Both the position numbers and the translations under genes were made by a program. The notes under the pieces were generated by a model. The model was not told the DNA's origin. It was given only the letters and a program-made list of their open reading frames with translations, and searched no databases. From assembly GCA_964584785.1 (NCBI GenBank), contig CAZPBY010000018.1, positions 1 through 64,000 on the forward strand: 64,000 bases of DNA, read 5' to 3'. Shown here one piece after another: positions 41,676-51,416 of the stretch (the first letter of the stretch is position 1; every line of letters begins with the position of its first letter). This DNA is from JAHFTY01 sp964584785. GTDB lineage: Bacteria; Acidobacteriota; Terriglobia; 20CM-2-55-15.

Positions 41676-43735
41676 ACCGGCAATTCGATTATGAAGCGTG
41701 TGCCTTTGGGTGAATTCGGCTCGACGCCGATGTAGCCGCCGTGATCCGCAACAATGCGGCTGGATATGGCGAGGCCGAGGCCCGTGCCGTTCTTGCGCGT
41801 CGAAAAGTATGGTGTAAAGAGGCGTTCACGATCGTCCGCGGCGATGCCGCGGCCCGTATCCGCAATCGTAAGCCGCGCCATGGTGTTGGCGCGCGCCAGT
41901 TCGCAGCTGATCTTCAGCTCCTGAGTTTGTTCGAGTGAAAGCGCTTCGAGAGCATTGTCGATGACGTTCACGAGGACGCGTTTCATCTGGAGCGGATCCA
42001 TGAGGACGGGCGGCAGGTCGTCCGGTACGTTCAGACTGACGTGCGCGCCATTCAGGCGATCTTCATAAAGCGCAAGCGTGCGATCAACGAGTTCCTTCAT
42101 GCTGTTCGGCACGCGGGACACCGCGGGCAGGCGCGCGAAACGGACGAACTCATCGACCAGGTGTTTGAGGCTGGAGACTTCCTCGATGATGCCTTCAACG
42201 CACTCCTCGATGACAGTGGTCACTTTTGGCGATGCCGCCGGTAGCCGTGAGACGTTGCGTGCTATGCGTTCGGCGGAAAGTTGAATCGGCGTTAGAGGAT
42301 TCTTGATTTCGTGCGCCAGCCGCCGAGCAACTTCGCGCCAGGCGTTTGCTTTCTGCGCCCGGACGACCTCCGTCAGGTCTTCGACGACAAGAACGAAACC
42401 GCCTGTCATCAGGCGGCTCGCTGTAACCGTGCTGTGCGCCGGCCGGCCCGGACCGATGAACGCGATGTCCCGTGCCTCGGTTCCCGACTGTGTGCGCGCG
42501 GCCTGCAGCAGATCCAGTACGGATTGCAAATCCTGGCCGGTGAATATCTGATCGAGACGTGTCGCCCCCTCGCTTGAAAACATGTTGTGCGCCGCACGAT
42601 TCATCGTGTTCACGCTCAGGTCCGTGTCAAACGAGATCACACCGGTGGGGATGCTTTCTAGAATGATTTCCGTGTAGCGCCGCCGTGCTTCCAGCTCTTC
42701 GGTAGTGAATTTCAGCCCACCCGCCATGTCATTAAACAATTTGACCAGCATGCCCAACTCGTCGTCCGCCTGAATATCGACGCGGTGATCCAGGTTGCCG
42801 TCACTGATCTCCCGGGTTGCGACCGACAAGGCTTCGATGGGCACGGTGATGCGTTTGGATAGATTCAAAGCAATCCACACCGCCGCAAACAGCGCAAGAA
42901 CGGTCATCAGCGCCAGCGTCAGCACGGTGTGATCCCGCCACGATTTCCTGCTTTCATTCAGGAGCAGATACTTTTCGTGTTCGCTGGAAATCTGTGTCAT
43001 CAGCTCCAGAATCCGTTGAGGTGTGGCGAACAGTGCAGCAAGAATCTGCGCTCCGTGGGATGTTTGAATGCGCCGTGCGCCGATCCAGTAGGGATCGGCC
43101 TGTATGATGACCTCGGGATTCTTTCCAAGCGCAACGAGAATCCCTTTCCTCATGGCGTCCGTTACTTCGATGTCCGCGGACGAACGAACAATCCGACCGT
43201 CCTCCGAGAGGACGAGCAGCGCTTTAACCGACAGCGTGCGGCGCGCCGACTCCAGATCTTCGGGCAGGTTCTGGCCCAGGTAATCCAGGATGCCTCGCGC
43301 CATCATTTCGTGCTCGTGGCGCCACTCCTGGCCGATTTCGCCTGTAGCGCTGAAGATGCTGTCGACCGGCCGGCTGAACCATTTGTCGATGCTCCGGTTC
43401 ACAAGCCCAAAACCAAACATGAACAGAAGAACCGCAGGAACGAGGGTCAGAGAAAGAAGCGTCGCGACCACGCGGGTCTTGAATTTCGAGCCGGGTTTCT
43501 GCTGCTTTCGTTCGGTCCAGACCTTATAAAGAGTCCGAGCGAGGATGAATCCAAAAACAACGAGAGTCAGGAAGATCAGTGTCGATAAGGCATAAAGGAG
43601 GACGACCTGTCCCGGTGGGGAGTCGTCCACGAAGGGGTTCAGGTCAAACGCCGCCTGAACAAACACAAGGACAGCGAGCAGCAGGAGGACGACGCCCGCG
43701 ATGTAAAGTCTCGTGTTCCTTGACTTCAGCTTCAT
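41660..43735 (-). CDS. ntrY: NtrY-like sensor histidine kinase
   Basis: A 691-residue membrane sensor kinase. Three N-terminal helices (about 10-30, 45-68, 90-112), a periplasmic segment, a fourth helix (about 275-295), HAMP (about 295-350, KRITVPIEALSVATREISDG), PAS (about 365-465, ILESIPTGVISFDTDLSV), HisKA with the phosphorylated His in LAHEIKNPLTPIQLSAERIA, and HATPase (NVIDNALEALS, DTGRGIAADDRERLFTPYFS, TGLGLAI). This is the full NtrY layout. It is divergent from pilB and is transcribed with ntrX. Confidence 0.92.
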   Translation of the reverse strand: MKLKSRNTRLYIAGVVLLLLAVLVFVQAAFDLNPFVDDSPPGQVVLLYALSTLIFLTLVVFGFILARTLYKVWTERKQQKPGSKFKTRVVATLLSLTLVPAVLLFMFGFGLVNRSIDKWFSRPVDSIFSATGEIGQEWRHEHEMMARGILDYLGQNLPEDLESARRTLSVKALLVLSEDGRIVRSSADIEVTDAMRKGILVALGKNPEVIIQADPYWIGARRIQTSHGAQILAALFATPQRILELMTQISSEHEKYLLLNESRKSWRDHTVLTLALMTVLALFAAVWIALNLSKRITVPIEALSVATREISDGNLDHRVDIQADDELGMLVKLFNDMAGGLKFTTEELEARRRYTEIILESIPTGVISFDTDLSVNTMNRAAHNMFSSEGATRLDQIFTGQDLQSVLDLLQAARTQSGTEARDIAFIGPGRPAHSTVTASRLMTGGFVLVVEDLTEVVRAQKANAWREVARRLAHEIKNPLTPIQLSAERIARNVSRLPAASPKVTTVIEECVEGIIEEVSSLKHLVDEFVRFARLPAVSRVPNSMKELVDRTLALYEDRLNGAHVSLNVPDDLPPVLMDPLQMKRVLVNVIDNALEALSLEQTQELKISCELARANTMARLTIADTGRGIAADDRERLFTPYFSTRKNGTGLGLAISSRIVADHGGYIGVEPNSPKGTRFIIELPVCQES

Positions 43736-43754
43736 GCCTGTGTGCTAGAGTCGG

Positions 43755-43781
43755 TTGACTGGCGGGAATAAGCCGTATACC
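43755..43781 (+). promoter_or_regulatory. Possible promoter of the pilBCSR genes
   Basis: TTGACT (43755-43760) and TATACC (43776-43781) separated by 15 nt, shorter than the usual 17. It lies in the 65 bp gap between divergent ntrY and pilB, about 20 nt before the pilB ATG. No ribosome binding site is obvious for pilB. Confidence 0.3.
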
Positions 43782-43800
43782 GCAGTCTCAGTCCTTTCTT

Positions 43801-45537
43801 ATGTCTAAACCCAACGTAGTTACGTCCCGGCTCGGGGAACTTCTCATCAACGAAAACCACATCACCCGCGATCAGCTGAACGAAGCTCTCGCTTATCAAC
43901 GCGCGAACGGCGGGCGTCTGGGCAGTTGCCTCGTCAAGTTGAAGTTCGTTTCCGAAGAGAATTTGACATCGGTTCTCTCACGCCAATACGGTGTTGCATC
44001 CATCAATCTAGCCTATTTCGAGCCCGACGCCGAAGTTATCAAGATTATTCCGCGCGAAATCGCTCTGAAATATCAGGTTGTTCCGTTGAGCCGCGAGGGT
44101 TCGACGCTGCAGATCGCTGTGAGCGATCCCAACAACGTGGTCCTTCTCGACGAACTGAAGTTCGTCACAGGTTTAACGATCGAGCCGCTGGTGGCGTCGG
44201 AGACACAGCTGCGGGAAGCGATCGAAAGGTTCTACGAGTCGGCGCAGGAGCTCGAGCTGAAACGCGTCTTTCAAAACCTGGGTGTGACGCCCGATTCGAA
44301 TCTCGAACTCGTGGACGTCGATGAACAAGAGGTGGACGTCGCGTCGCTCGAGCGCGAATCCGAAGAGGCGCCGATTGTTCGGCTGGTGAACCTCATTCTC
44401 GTCGATTCGGTGAAAAGAGGAGCCAGCGACATCCATATCGAGCCGTACGAACGCGAACTGCGCGTGCGATTCCGCGTGGACGGCGTTTTGCAGACCGTCA
44501 TGAATCCGCCGCTGAAACTGCGCGAGGCGCTGACGTCCCGCATCAAAATCATGTCGAGGCTCGACATCTCCGAAAAGCGCCTGCCTCAGGACGGCCGCAT
44601 CAAACTCCGGATAAAACTTGGCGGAAAGTCGAAGGAACTCGACTTTCGCGTCTCCGCGTTGCCCACCTTGTTCGGAGAGAAAGTCGTTCTGCGATTGCTC
44701 GACAAAGAAAACCTGCGGTTCGACATGGCGAAGCTCGGTTTCGAGGCTCCATCGCTGGAGAAGTTTGCGAGGGCGATCACGAGGCCCTTCGGCATGGTGC
44801 TTGTGACTGGACCGACTGGAAGCGGTAAGACGAACACGCTGTATTCGGCGATCGCGCAGATCAACAAACCCGACATCAATATCATGACCGCCGAGGATCC
44901 CGTCGAATTCAACCTTCCGGGAATCAATCAGGTCAACATGCGCGACCAGATTGGCCTGAATTTCGCGGCAGCACTGCGATCCTTTCTGCGTCAGGATCCG
45001 AACATCATACTGGTGGGTGAGATCCGCGACTTTGAGACTGCCGAGATCGCCATCAAGGCCGCGCTGACGGGGCATATGGTGCTCAGCACGCTCCACACGA
45101 ATGACGCGCCGGGAACCGTGTCGCGATTGATGAACATGGGAATCGAGCCGTTCCTTGTCGCCACCGCAGTCAACCTGATCTGCGCCCAGCGGCTGATCCG
45201 TCGAATCTGCAAAGGCTGCAAGCAGGAACTGAAGGTGCCGCAGCAGACTTTGATCGACATCGGTTTCACTCCGGAGGAGGCGGAAAAGGCCGTCGTTTAC
45301 AAGGGCGCCGGTTGCCCTGTTTGCAACAACTCCGGCTACAAAGGCCGCGTCGGTCTCTTCGAGGTTCTGGAAATGACCGACGAAATGCGCGACGCCGTGA
45401 TGGTGGGTTCGACGGCCATTGAGCTCAAACGCCAGGCGGTTGGCTACGGCATGATCAGTTTGCGCCGCAGTGGACTGACCAAAGTTATGGACGGAGTCAC
45501 GACGATCGAAGAGGTTTTGCGGGAAACCGTCCTGTAA
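43801..45537 (+). CDS. pilB: Type IV pilus assembly ATPase PilB
   Basis: A 578-residue extension motor of type IV pili. The N-terminal GspE/MshEN domain spans about 1-150 (LGELLINENHITRDQLNEAL), and the ATPase about 190-560: Asp box RGASDIHIEPYE, Walker A GPTGSGKTNT, Walker B SFLRQDPNIILVGEIRD, and His box LSTLHTNDAPGTVSRL. A tetracysteine zinc site (CKGC and CPVC) lies at about 473-505. It is followed by pilC, pilS and pilR; no pilT lies between pilB and pilC, and no pilin gene is in the window. Confidence 0.95.
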   Translation: MSKPNVVTSRLGELLINENHITRDQLNEALAYQRANGGRLGSCLVKLKFVSEENLTSVLSRQYGVASINLAYFEPDAEVIKIIPREIALKYQVVPLSREGSTLQIAVSDPNNVVLLDELKFVTGLTIEPLVASETQLREAIERFYESAQELELKRVFQNLGVTPDSNLELVDVDEQEVDVASLERESEEAPIVRLVNLILVDSVKRGASDIHIEPYERELRVRFRVDGVLQTVMNPPLKLREALTSRIKIMSRLDISEKRLPQDGRIKLRIKLGGKSKELDFRVSALPTLFGEKVVLRLLDKENLRFDMAKLGFEAPSLEKFARAITRPFGMVLVTGPTGSGKTNTLYSAIAQINKPDINIMTAEDPVEFNLPGINQVNMRDQIGLNFAAALRSFLRQDPNIILVGEIRDFETAEIAIKAALTGHMVLSTLHTNDAPGTVSRLMNMGIEPFLVATAVNLICAQRLIRRICKGCKQELKVPQQTLIDIGFTPEEAEKAVVYKGAGCPVCNNSGYKGRVGLFEVLEMTDEMRDAVMVGSTAIELKRQAVGYGMISLRRSGLTKVMDGVTTIEEVLRETVL

Positions 45538-45583
45538 TTTAGATTTGCCAATTTCAGGACCCGGTACAAAAATACTATTGCCT

Positions 45584-46807
45584 ATGCCGAATTTTAGTTT
45601 CAAAGGAAGAACCCGTTCGGGTGAAATCGTTTCGGGCGAGCGCCTGGCCGACAGCCGTCAGGCCCTTGCGCTTGCCCTCCGGCGCGAACAGATCGCGCTG
45701 ATGGATGCCGAGGAAAAGAAAGGTGTTGATCTTGTAGATCGCCTGAAAAAGATGGAGCTCGGTGGGAACCCCACGGCGAAAGACATCGCGGTTTTCACCC
45801 GTCAGTTCTCCGTGATGATCGATTCAGGCGTTCCGCTCGTCCAGTGCCTCGAGATCCTTGCAGAGACCCAGGACAATAAAAAATTCGCCGCGACGATCAA
45901 CGCCGTGCGCAAGGAAGTCGAACAGGGCACCAGCCTGGCCGCGTCGATGAAGATGCACCCGAAAACGTTCGACGACCTGTACACGAACATGGTTGCTGCA
46001 GGTGAAGCAGGCGGTATTCTGGACACCATCTTCCAACGCTTGTCGGTGTACATCGAAAAAGCCGTCAAGCTGAAACGAGCGGTGCAGTCCGCCATGGTGT
46101 ATCCTGCAGCCGTCGTCATCATCGCCGCCAGCGTGATCTCCCTTATCCTGTGGAAGGTCGTGCCGGCATTCACAGAATTGTTCAACAGCATGAACGTGAC
46201 GTTGCCGCTGCCGACGCGCATCGTCATCTTTTCGAGTCAGTTCGTGGGAGGCTACGGCCTGTTCATCATTGTGGGCCTCGGCATTTTTATCGCGGTGTTC
46301 CGTTCGTGGTACGTCACACCGAAAGGCCGGTACGCCGTGGACGGGACGATATTGAAGCTGCCCATTTTCGGACCCCTGATGCGAAAGATCGCGGTCGCGC
46401 GTTTCACGCGCACAATGGCGACACTGATCGCCAGCGGCGTGCCGATTCTGGACTGCCTGGATATTACGGCTCACACGTCGGGCAACGCGATCGTCGAAGA
46501 AGCCATTCTCAATGTAAAGAAGGCCATTGAAGAAGGCCGAACCATTGTCGATCCTTTGAAAGCATCGGGCGTGTTTCCGAACATGGTGGTTTCGATGGTC
46601 GGCGTCGGCGAACAGGCGGGCGCTCTGGAAACAATGTTGACGAAAATCGCCGACTTCTACGAAGAGGAAGTCGACGCGGCGGTGGGCGATTTGATGACGG
46701 CGATGGAACCGGCGATGATCGTGGTTCTCGGCGTCATCGTGGGCGGCATCGTCATTTCGATGTACCTGCCCATCTTCGCGTTGGTCGGTCAGTTGAGCAG
46801 CAAATAA
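45584..46807 (+). CDS. pilC: Type IV pilus inner-membrane platform protein PilC
   Basis: A 407-residue GspF-family protein with two cytoplasmic helical T2SSF domains (about 70-195 and 275-395) and three membrane helices (about 170-190, 220-243, 380-400). Motifs: FTRQFSVMIDSGVPLVQCLE and its second-repeat counterpart FTRTMATLIASGVPILDCLD. It interacts with PilB in pilus extension. I start at the ATG at 45584 (MPNFSFKGRTRSGE), which matches the family N-terminus, rather than the in-frame ATG at 45545. A small hairpin (46812-46834, 8 bp stem) follows the stop, without a T-tract. Confidence 0.94.
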   Translation: MPNFSFKGRTRSGEIVSGERLADSRQALALALRREQIALMDAEEKKGVDLVDRLKKMELGGNPTAKDIAVFTRQFSVMIDSGVPLVQCLEILAETQDNKKFAATINAVRKEVEQGTSLAASMKMHPKTFDDLYTNMVAAGEAGGILDTIFQRLSVYIEKAVKLKRAVQSAMVYPAAVVIIAASVISLILWKVVPAFTELFNSMNVTLPLPTRIVIFSSQFVGGYGLFIIVGLGIFIAVFRSWYVTPKGRYAVDGTILKLPIFGPLMRKIAVARFTRTMATLIASGVPILDCLDITAHTSGNAIVEEAILNVKKAIEEGRTIVDPLKASGVFPNMVVSMVGVGEQAGALETMLTKIADFYEEEVDAAVGDLMTAMEPAMIVVLGVIVGGIVISMYLPIFALVGQLSSK

Positions 46808-46852
46808 GCGGACACCGGCATCCAGCGCCGGTGTACGGCTCTTCTCAACAAC

Positions 46853-48382
46853 ATGGATAGAAGGAAATGGTTGCTCCGCCTGATCTCTTTCCGGGCGATC
46901 ATTTTCTCTGTCTTTGTTGCACTCGAGAGAGGGCAGGACCTGGCTCTCCTCCTCCTGGCGGTCTATGCCCTCTCCGGATGCTGGTACGCTCTACTCCGGA
47001 TCAATAAAAACTACGTTTCTCAGGCGTACGCTCAGAACGCCGTCGATCTGCTGCTGATCACCTGGACGGTCAATCGCACGGGCGGCATCGACAGTTCGTT
47101 TTCCTCCCTCTATTTCCTCGAGATCGTCATGTCGAGCATCCTGCTCGAGCGCCGGGGGGCGTTTCTTGCCGGAACGGCAAGTTCGTTGATCCATCTGACG
47201 CACATGGATCTGGCGTATTTTGGAGTGATCCCGACGACCACCGTCGGCATGCCGGAAATTTCTCAACTCCAATACCTCATCGCCAAAAGCATTTTTGGAT
47301 TTTGCGCCGTTGCTTACCTGTCCAACTACCTTGCCGAAACGCTGCACAGCACCGGAGCGCAACTCGAGCGTTCGACGGGACAGGTTGCGTTCCTGCAGGC
47401 GTTCAGCGGCCGCATTGTCGACAGCATGGGGAACGGACTCGTCACCACCGACATGGAAGGGCGCATCTACCTGTTCAATCGGGCCGCAGAGGATATCACG
47501 GGAGTGACGCCCGACGACGCGCTGAACATGACGATCTGGCAGGTATTTCCCGGCATGAGTTCGCACGTCGAATCGGCGCGTTTCGAATTACCCACGCTGA
47601 GGCGGGACGGCAAGGATATCTACCTGCGGTTCACCGTAACGCCGGTCATGATCGACGATAAAAACACGGCGGGTTACGTCTGGACGTTCGAGGACCTCAC
47701 GGAACTCCGTTCGCTCGAGCGCCAGATGAGGCAGAAGGAACAGATGGCGGCGATCGGCGTCATGTCGGCAGGCATTGCGCACGAAATCCGAAATCCACTC
47801 GCCTCGATCTCCGGTTCGTTCAATCTGCTGCAGTCGGACCTTCAACTGAGCAACGAGCAGCTGCACCTGATGAAAATCATTTCGCGCGAAACCGAGAGAT
47901 TGAATCGGATCATTACGGAGTTTCTTTCATATGCGCGTCCAATCGCGCCGAAACCGGAGTCTGTTGAGCTGTCTGCGTTGATTGCGGAGACCGTCAGTCT
48001 GATGCGGAACAGTTCGGAAGTGAAGCCGTCGCATGAGATCGATACCAAACTTCAACCCGTCCAGATGATGGTGGATGAGTCGATGATGCGGCAGGTGTTC
48101 TATAATCTCGCATCGAATGCATTCAAAGCGATGCCGGATGGTGGAAAGTTGACTGTGAGTCTGGAGGCAAGAAATGGCGGGGCCCGTATCCGGTTCGAAG
48201 ATACCGGGATCGGCCTGACGGAAGACGAGTTGAAACGGTTGTTCGTGCCGTTCAATTCGAAGTTCCGTAACGGGACGGGGCTCGGTCTTCCGATCGTCTA
48301 CCAGATAGTCAACGCCCACAACGGGACGATCGCCGCCAAATCACGAAAGGGTCTGGGAACAACGTTCGTCATAGACCTCTAA
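46853..48382 (+). CDS. pilS: PilS-like sensor histidine kinase
   Basis: A 509-residue sensor. The N-terminal 170 residues hold six hydrophobic helices, as in PilS, where they sense pilin in the membrane. A PAS domain spans about 175-285 (FSGRIVDSMGNGLVTTDMEG), HisKA about 295-360 (GVMSAGIAHEIRNPLASISG, phospho-His in the HEIRNP motif), and HATPase about 400-505 (NLASNAFKAMPDGG, EDTGIGLTEDELKRLF, GTGLGLPIV). The stop codon directly precedes the pilR ATG. It follows pilC by 45 bp. Confidence 0.92.
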   Translation: MDRRKWLLRLISFRAIIFSVFVALERGQDLALLLLAVYALSGCWYALLRINKNYVSQAYAQNAVDLLLITWTVNRTGGIDSSFSSLYFLEIVMSSILLERRGAFLAGTASSLIHLTHMDLAYFGVIPTTTVGMPEISQLQYLIAKSIFGFCAVAYLSNYLAETLHSTGAQLERSTGQVAFLQAFSGRIVDSMGNGLVTTDMEGRIYLFNRAAEDITGVTPDDALNMTIWQVFPGMSSHVESARFELPTLRRDGKDIYLRFTVTPVMIDDKNTAGYVWTFEDLTELRSLERQMRQKEQMAAIGVMSAGIAHEIRNPLASISGSFNLLQSDLQLSNEQLHLMKIISRETERLNRIITEFLSYARPIAPKPESVELSALIAETVSLMRNSSEVKPSHEIDTKLQPVQMMVDESMMRQVFYNLASNAFKAMPDGGKLTVSLEARNGGARIRFEDTGIGLTEDELKRLFVPFNSKFRNGTGLGLPIVYQIVNAHNGTIAAKSRKGLGTTFVIDL

Positions 48383-49759
48383 ATGAAAGCAAGAATACTC
48401 ATCGTTGACGACGAGCGATCGATCCGTGAGCTTCTCGAAATCTTCCTGAAGAAGGAAGGCTTTAACGTCACCACTGCGTCGAGTGCCGAGCAGGCGCTCC
48501 AGGTGATCAAGAGCGCGGAGTTCGATCTCATCATTTCCGATATCAAAATGGCGGACATGACCGGCATCGATCTGCTTCGCGACGTCCGGGCTCAGAACTT
48601 CGCCGGCCAGTTCATTCTGCTGACGGCGTTCGCGTCCGCAGACACGGCCATCCAGGCGCTGAAGATGGGCGCATACGACTACATCCTGAAAACCGAAAAC
48701 TTCATCGAAGAACTGAAGCTTGTTGTCTACGGCGCTCTCGAAAACCGGCGCCTGCGTGAAGAGAACACTTACCTGCGCCGCGAATTCCGAAAGGTGCACG
48801 GAATGGGCAACCTTATCGGAAGAAGCCAGAAAATGCAGGAACTGTTCAAAATGATCGAGGTCGTGAGCGCCACGGCGAGCACGATTCTCATCACCGGCGA
48901 GAGCGGCACCGGAAAAGAACTTGTCGCCAAAGCGATCCACTTGAACAGCCCTCGCGCGGACCAGCAATTTGTTTCCGTCAACTGCGGTGCGTTCACCGAA
49001 ACACTGCTCGAAAGCGAACTCTTCGGCTACATGAAAGGCGCGTTCACGGGCGCTGCCGCAAACAAGAAAGGATTGTTTGAGGTTGCCGACAAGGGAACGA
49101 TCTTTCTGGATGAGGTCGGCGAAACAAGCCTCGCCATGCAGGTCAAGCTGCTCCGCGTCCTGCAGGAACGCACGCTCCGCCGGGTCGGAGGAACAGAAGA
49201 AATTCCCGTCGACGTGCGAATCATTGCGGCAACCAACCGGGATCTGCCGACCATGGTGTCGGAAGGGGAATTTCGCGAGGACTTGTACTACCGCATCAGC
49301 GTCATTCCGCTCCAAATTCCTCCGTTGCGTCATCGGCGCGATGATATTCCGCTGCTCGCGAATCATTTTCTGTCGCGACTGAATGCGTCGATGGGAAAGA
49401 AGATCGACAGGCTGTCCGACGAGGCATTGCGGAGGCTCGAGGTTTACGGCTGGCCGGGTAACGTTCGCGAACTCGAAAACGCCATCGAGCGAGCATTTAT
49501 TCTGGAGACCTCGATTGAGCTGTCGGCGACACACCTTCCGGAATCGGTCGCGAATAACACAAAACTGAAAACGGCCGTCTCCATACCGGATGAGGGCTTC
49601 AGCCTGGAAGAGTATGTCGAGAACCTGCAGAAGAATTACCTCGAGGAAGCGCTCCGGCGATCGAACGGCGTCCAGGTCAAGGCCGCGGAACTTCTGGGAA
49701 TGACATACCGTTCATTTCGACATTACATGCAGAAATACAATGTCGAGAGCTCCACGTGA
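48383..49759 (+). CDS. pilR: PilR-like sigma-54-dependent response regulator
   Basis: A 458-residue NtrC-family activator, partner of PilS. The receiver has D53 (IISDIKMADM); the usual KP after strand 5 is KTENF here. The AAA+ domain (about 140-370) has GESGTGKE, the intact sigma-54 loop GAFTGA, and GTIFLDEVGET. The C-terminal Fis helix-turn-helix is VQVKAAELLGMTYRSFRHYM. PilR normally drives sigma-54-dependent pilin transcription; no pilin gene lies in the window. It overlaps the DinB-like gene by 4 bp. Confidence 0.92.
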   Translation: MKARILIVDDERSIRELLEIFLKKEGFNVTTASSAEQALQVIKSAEFDLIISDIKMADMTGIDLLRDVRAQNFAGQFILLTAFASADTAIQALKMGAYDYILKTENFIEELKLVVYGALENRRLREENTYLRREFRKVHGMGNLIGRSQKMQELFKMIEVVSATASTILITGESGTGKELVAKAIHLNSPRADQQFVSVNCGAFTETLLESELFGYMKGAFTGAAANKKGLFEVADKGTIFLDEVGETSLAMQVKLLRVLQERTLRRVGGTEEIPVDVRIIAATNRDLPTMVSEGEFREDLYYRISVIPLQIPPLRHRRDDIPLLANHFLSRLNASMGKKIDRLSDEALRRLEVYGWPGNVRELENAIERAFILETSIELSATHLPESVANNTKLKTAVSIPDEGFSLEEYVENLQKNYLEEALRRSNGVQVKAAELLGMTYRSFRHYMQKYNVESST

Positions 49760-50214
49760 CGGAACTTGAACGTATCGCCGAACAGCTTCGATTCGCATAT
49801 TCGGGCCCTGCGTGGCACGGACCCTCCGTCATGGAAGCACTCGACGGCGTCACTCCCGACATTGCCTCGCGACGGCCCATCGCGTCCGCTCACTCGATTT
49901 GGGAACTCGTCCATCACATCGGCGCCTGGGCGGACATTCCGCGCCGCAGGATTCTGGGAGAGATGGCGTTTCAGGTCACCGATGAAATCAACTTCCCTCC
50001 GGTCACCGAGACGACGGCGGCCGTCTGGCAGCGCTCGTTAGACAACCTGGCCGAGAGCCAGCGGAAGATCGTCGAGCTGGTGGCAACGCTGCCGGAGTCA
50101 CGGTTGCACGAGCCAATCCGGAAGGACGCGCCCACGCTGTACATCCTGCTGCATGGCGTGGCACAGCACCACATCTATCATGCAGGGCAGATAGCGATCC
50201 TGAAAAAGTCCTAG
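49756..50214 (+). CDS. DinB-like four-helix metal-binding protein
   Basis: A 152-residue protein of the DinB/YfiT superfamily. The three metal-ligand His positions can be seen: His in SAHSIWELVHHIGAW (first helix pair) and HGVAQHHIYHAGQI (last helix). Enzymes of this fold include mycothiol and bacillithiol transferases, but most remain uncharacterised. It starts with GTG overlapping the pilR stop by four bases, so it is the last gene of the pilBCSR transcript. A link to pili is not known. Confidence 0.82.
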   Translation: MTELERIAEQLRFAYSGPAWHGPSVMEALDGVTPDIASRRPIASAHSIWELVHHIGAWADIPRRRILGEMAFQVTDEINFPPVTETTAAVWQRSLDNLAESQRKIVELVATLPESRLHEPIRKDAPTLYILLHGVAQHHIYHAGQIAILKKS

Positions 50215-50254
50215 TCAGGCCGGTTAAACACCCGCCGCTTTGCCGCCCGGCTTG

Positions 50255-51373
50255 CTACTGTAATCCGTGATCGGTCTTGTAATGCTCCCGAAGGGTGTCC
50301 ACACCAAAGTCATTCTTCAAATCCCTGAAGACGGAATGGACGTGATTGGCGCCGTTCTGCGTGTTGTCGTATTCGATCAGGAAGGTCGGTCCGTGAACCC
50401 GGTAGTAATTCGGATCGCCCATCTTCTCCCCACCGGCCCACGCAAAATAAATATTCACAACACCGGCTTTCCTGATGTCCGCCATTGTGATCGCAGCGTA
50501 ATCCGCTGAAGTTCGTCCGGAGGTGTATTCCTGGATGAGCGCCATCAGCTGATCCATCTGTTTGGCATTCATTTTGGAAGCGGGCAGACCTTCGGGCTTG
50601 GCGGGCATCGCGTACTGCGCCTTCGTTCCAAACTCGACGCGCTTTGAATTCATGGTGATGATGTCGCCGGGAGCTTTCACGTCAAGGACGGCGAGTTTCT
50701 TTTGTGAGGGATCCAGCGACATCAGGAGGCCGCGCCCGAGGTCCTCCTCTTTGCCGAGCACGCGCAAGCCCTGTCGCGGCCCTTCCTTTACCAGCGCCGG
50801 ATTCGATCCAAAGAAAGTGGGACCGGCGGAAACGATGCGGCCCTTGTCGAGCGTGATGTTGACCGCAACGTGATGACCCTCGACGCGCCATCCCCAGGCC
50901 GAGTCGTTGGACGGCGTTCCGAAGATCGTGAAGAAGTAAAGTTCCGGATCGCGTGTAATGCCACCGCCACCACCACCGCGCCCGCCACCGGCCGTCGGAT
51001 TCGCGGGCGCCGCCCCTCTCGCGGCCGCTTCCTGATCGCGCAGCACCTGTTCGAGACTCATGATCGTCGTCGCTTTCATGAATCCCTTCTGGCTCAACGC
51101 CGCGGACAGCATGCTCATCGCAAGGTGCCGCTGCTGCGGTTCCATTTCTTTCAGTGGAAGTCCGTTCCGCGGCACCGGAGTGAAGAACCAGTTCATGCGC
51201 TCCGCATGCGTCAGATCGTATTTGACCTTGGACAGCTGCTGCGCATTCAGCGATACGAGAAACGTGTTGGCGGCCGCAGCCATGTCCGGTGCCGTCTGTG
51301 CCCGATAAATCGCCGCCGCGGCGGAGGCCGTCAGGCAAAGGCCGATGACGAGAAAACGCCGTGAAATTCTCAT
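50255..51373 (-). CDS. DUF3500 family exported protein
   Basis: A 372-residue protein with an N-terminal signal (RRFLVIGLCLTASAAAAIY) and the DUF3500 domain: SLNAQQLSKVKYDL, NWFFTPVPRNGLPLKEM, GWRVEGHHVAVNITL, YYRVHGPTFLIEYDNTQNGA, and NHVHSVFRD. An Ala/Gly-rich insert with a Gly run lies at about 130-155. The conserved His residues suggest metal binding, but the family's function is unknown. GGAGGA lies 8 nt before the ATG at 51373. It is downstream of the ADOP permease on the same strand, with a 43 bp gap. Confidence 0.82.
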   Translation of the reverse strand: MRISRRFLVIGLCLTASAAAAIYRAQTAPDMAAAANTFLVSLNAQQLSKVKYDLTHAERMNWFFTPVPRNGLPLKEMEPQQRHLAMSMLSAALSQKGFMKATTIMSLEQVLRDQEAAARGAAPANPTAGGGRGGGGGGITRDPELYFFTIFGTPSNDSAWGWRVEGHHVAVNITLDKGRIVSAGPTFFGSNPALVKEGPRQGLRVLGKEEDLGRGLLMSLDPSQKKLAVLDVKAPGDIITMNSKRVEFGTKAQYAMPAKPEGLPASKMNAKQMDQLMALIQEYTSGRTSADYAAITMADIRKAGVVNIYFAWAGGEKMGDPNYYRVHGPTFLIEYDNTQNGANHVHSVFRDLKNDFGVDTLREHYKTDHGLQ

Positions 51374-51416
51374 GGAAAGTTTCCTCCTGGTTTGACCGGA
51401 AGCATACTCCACAGGA

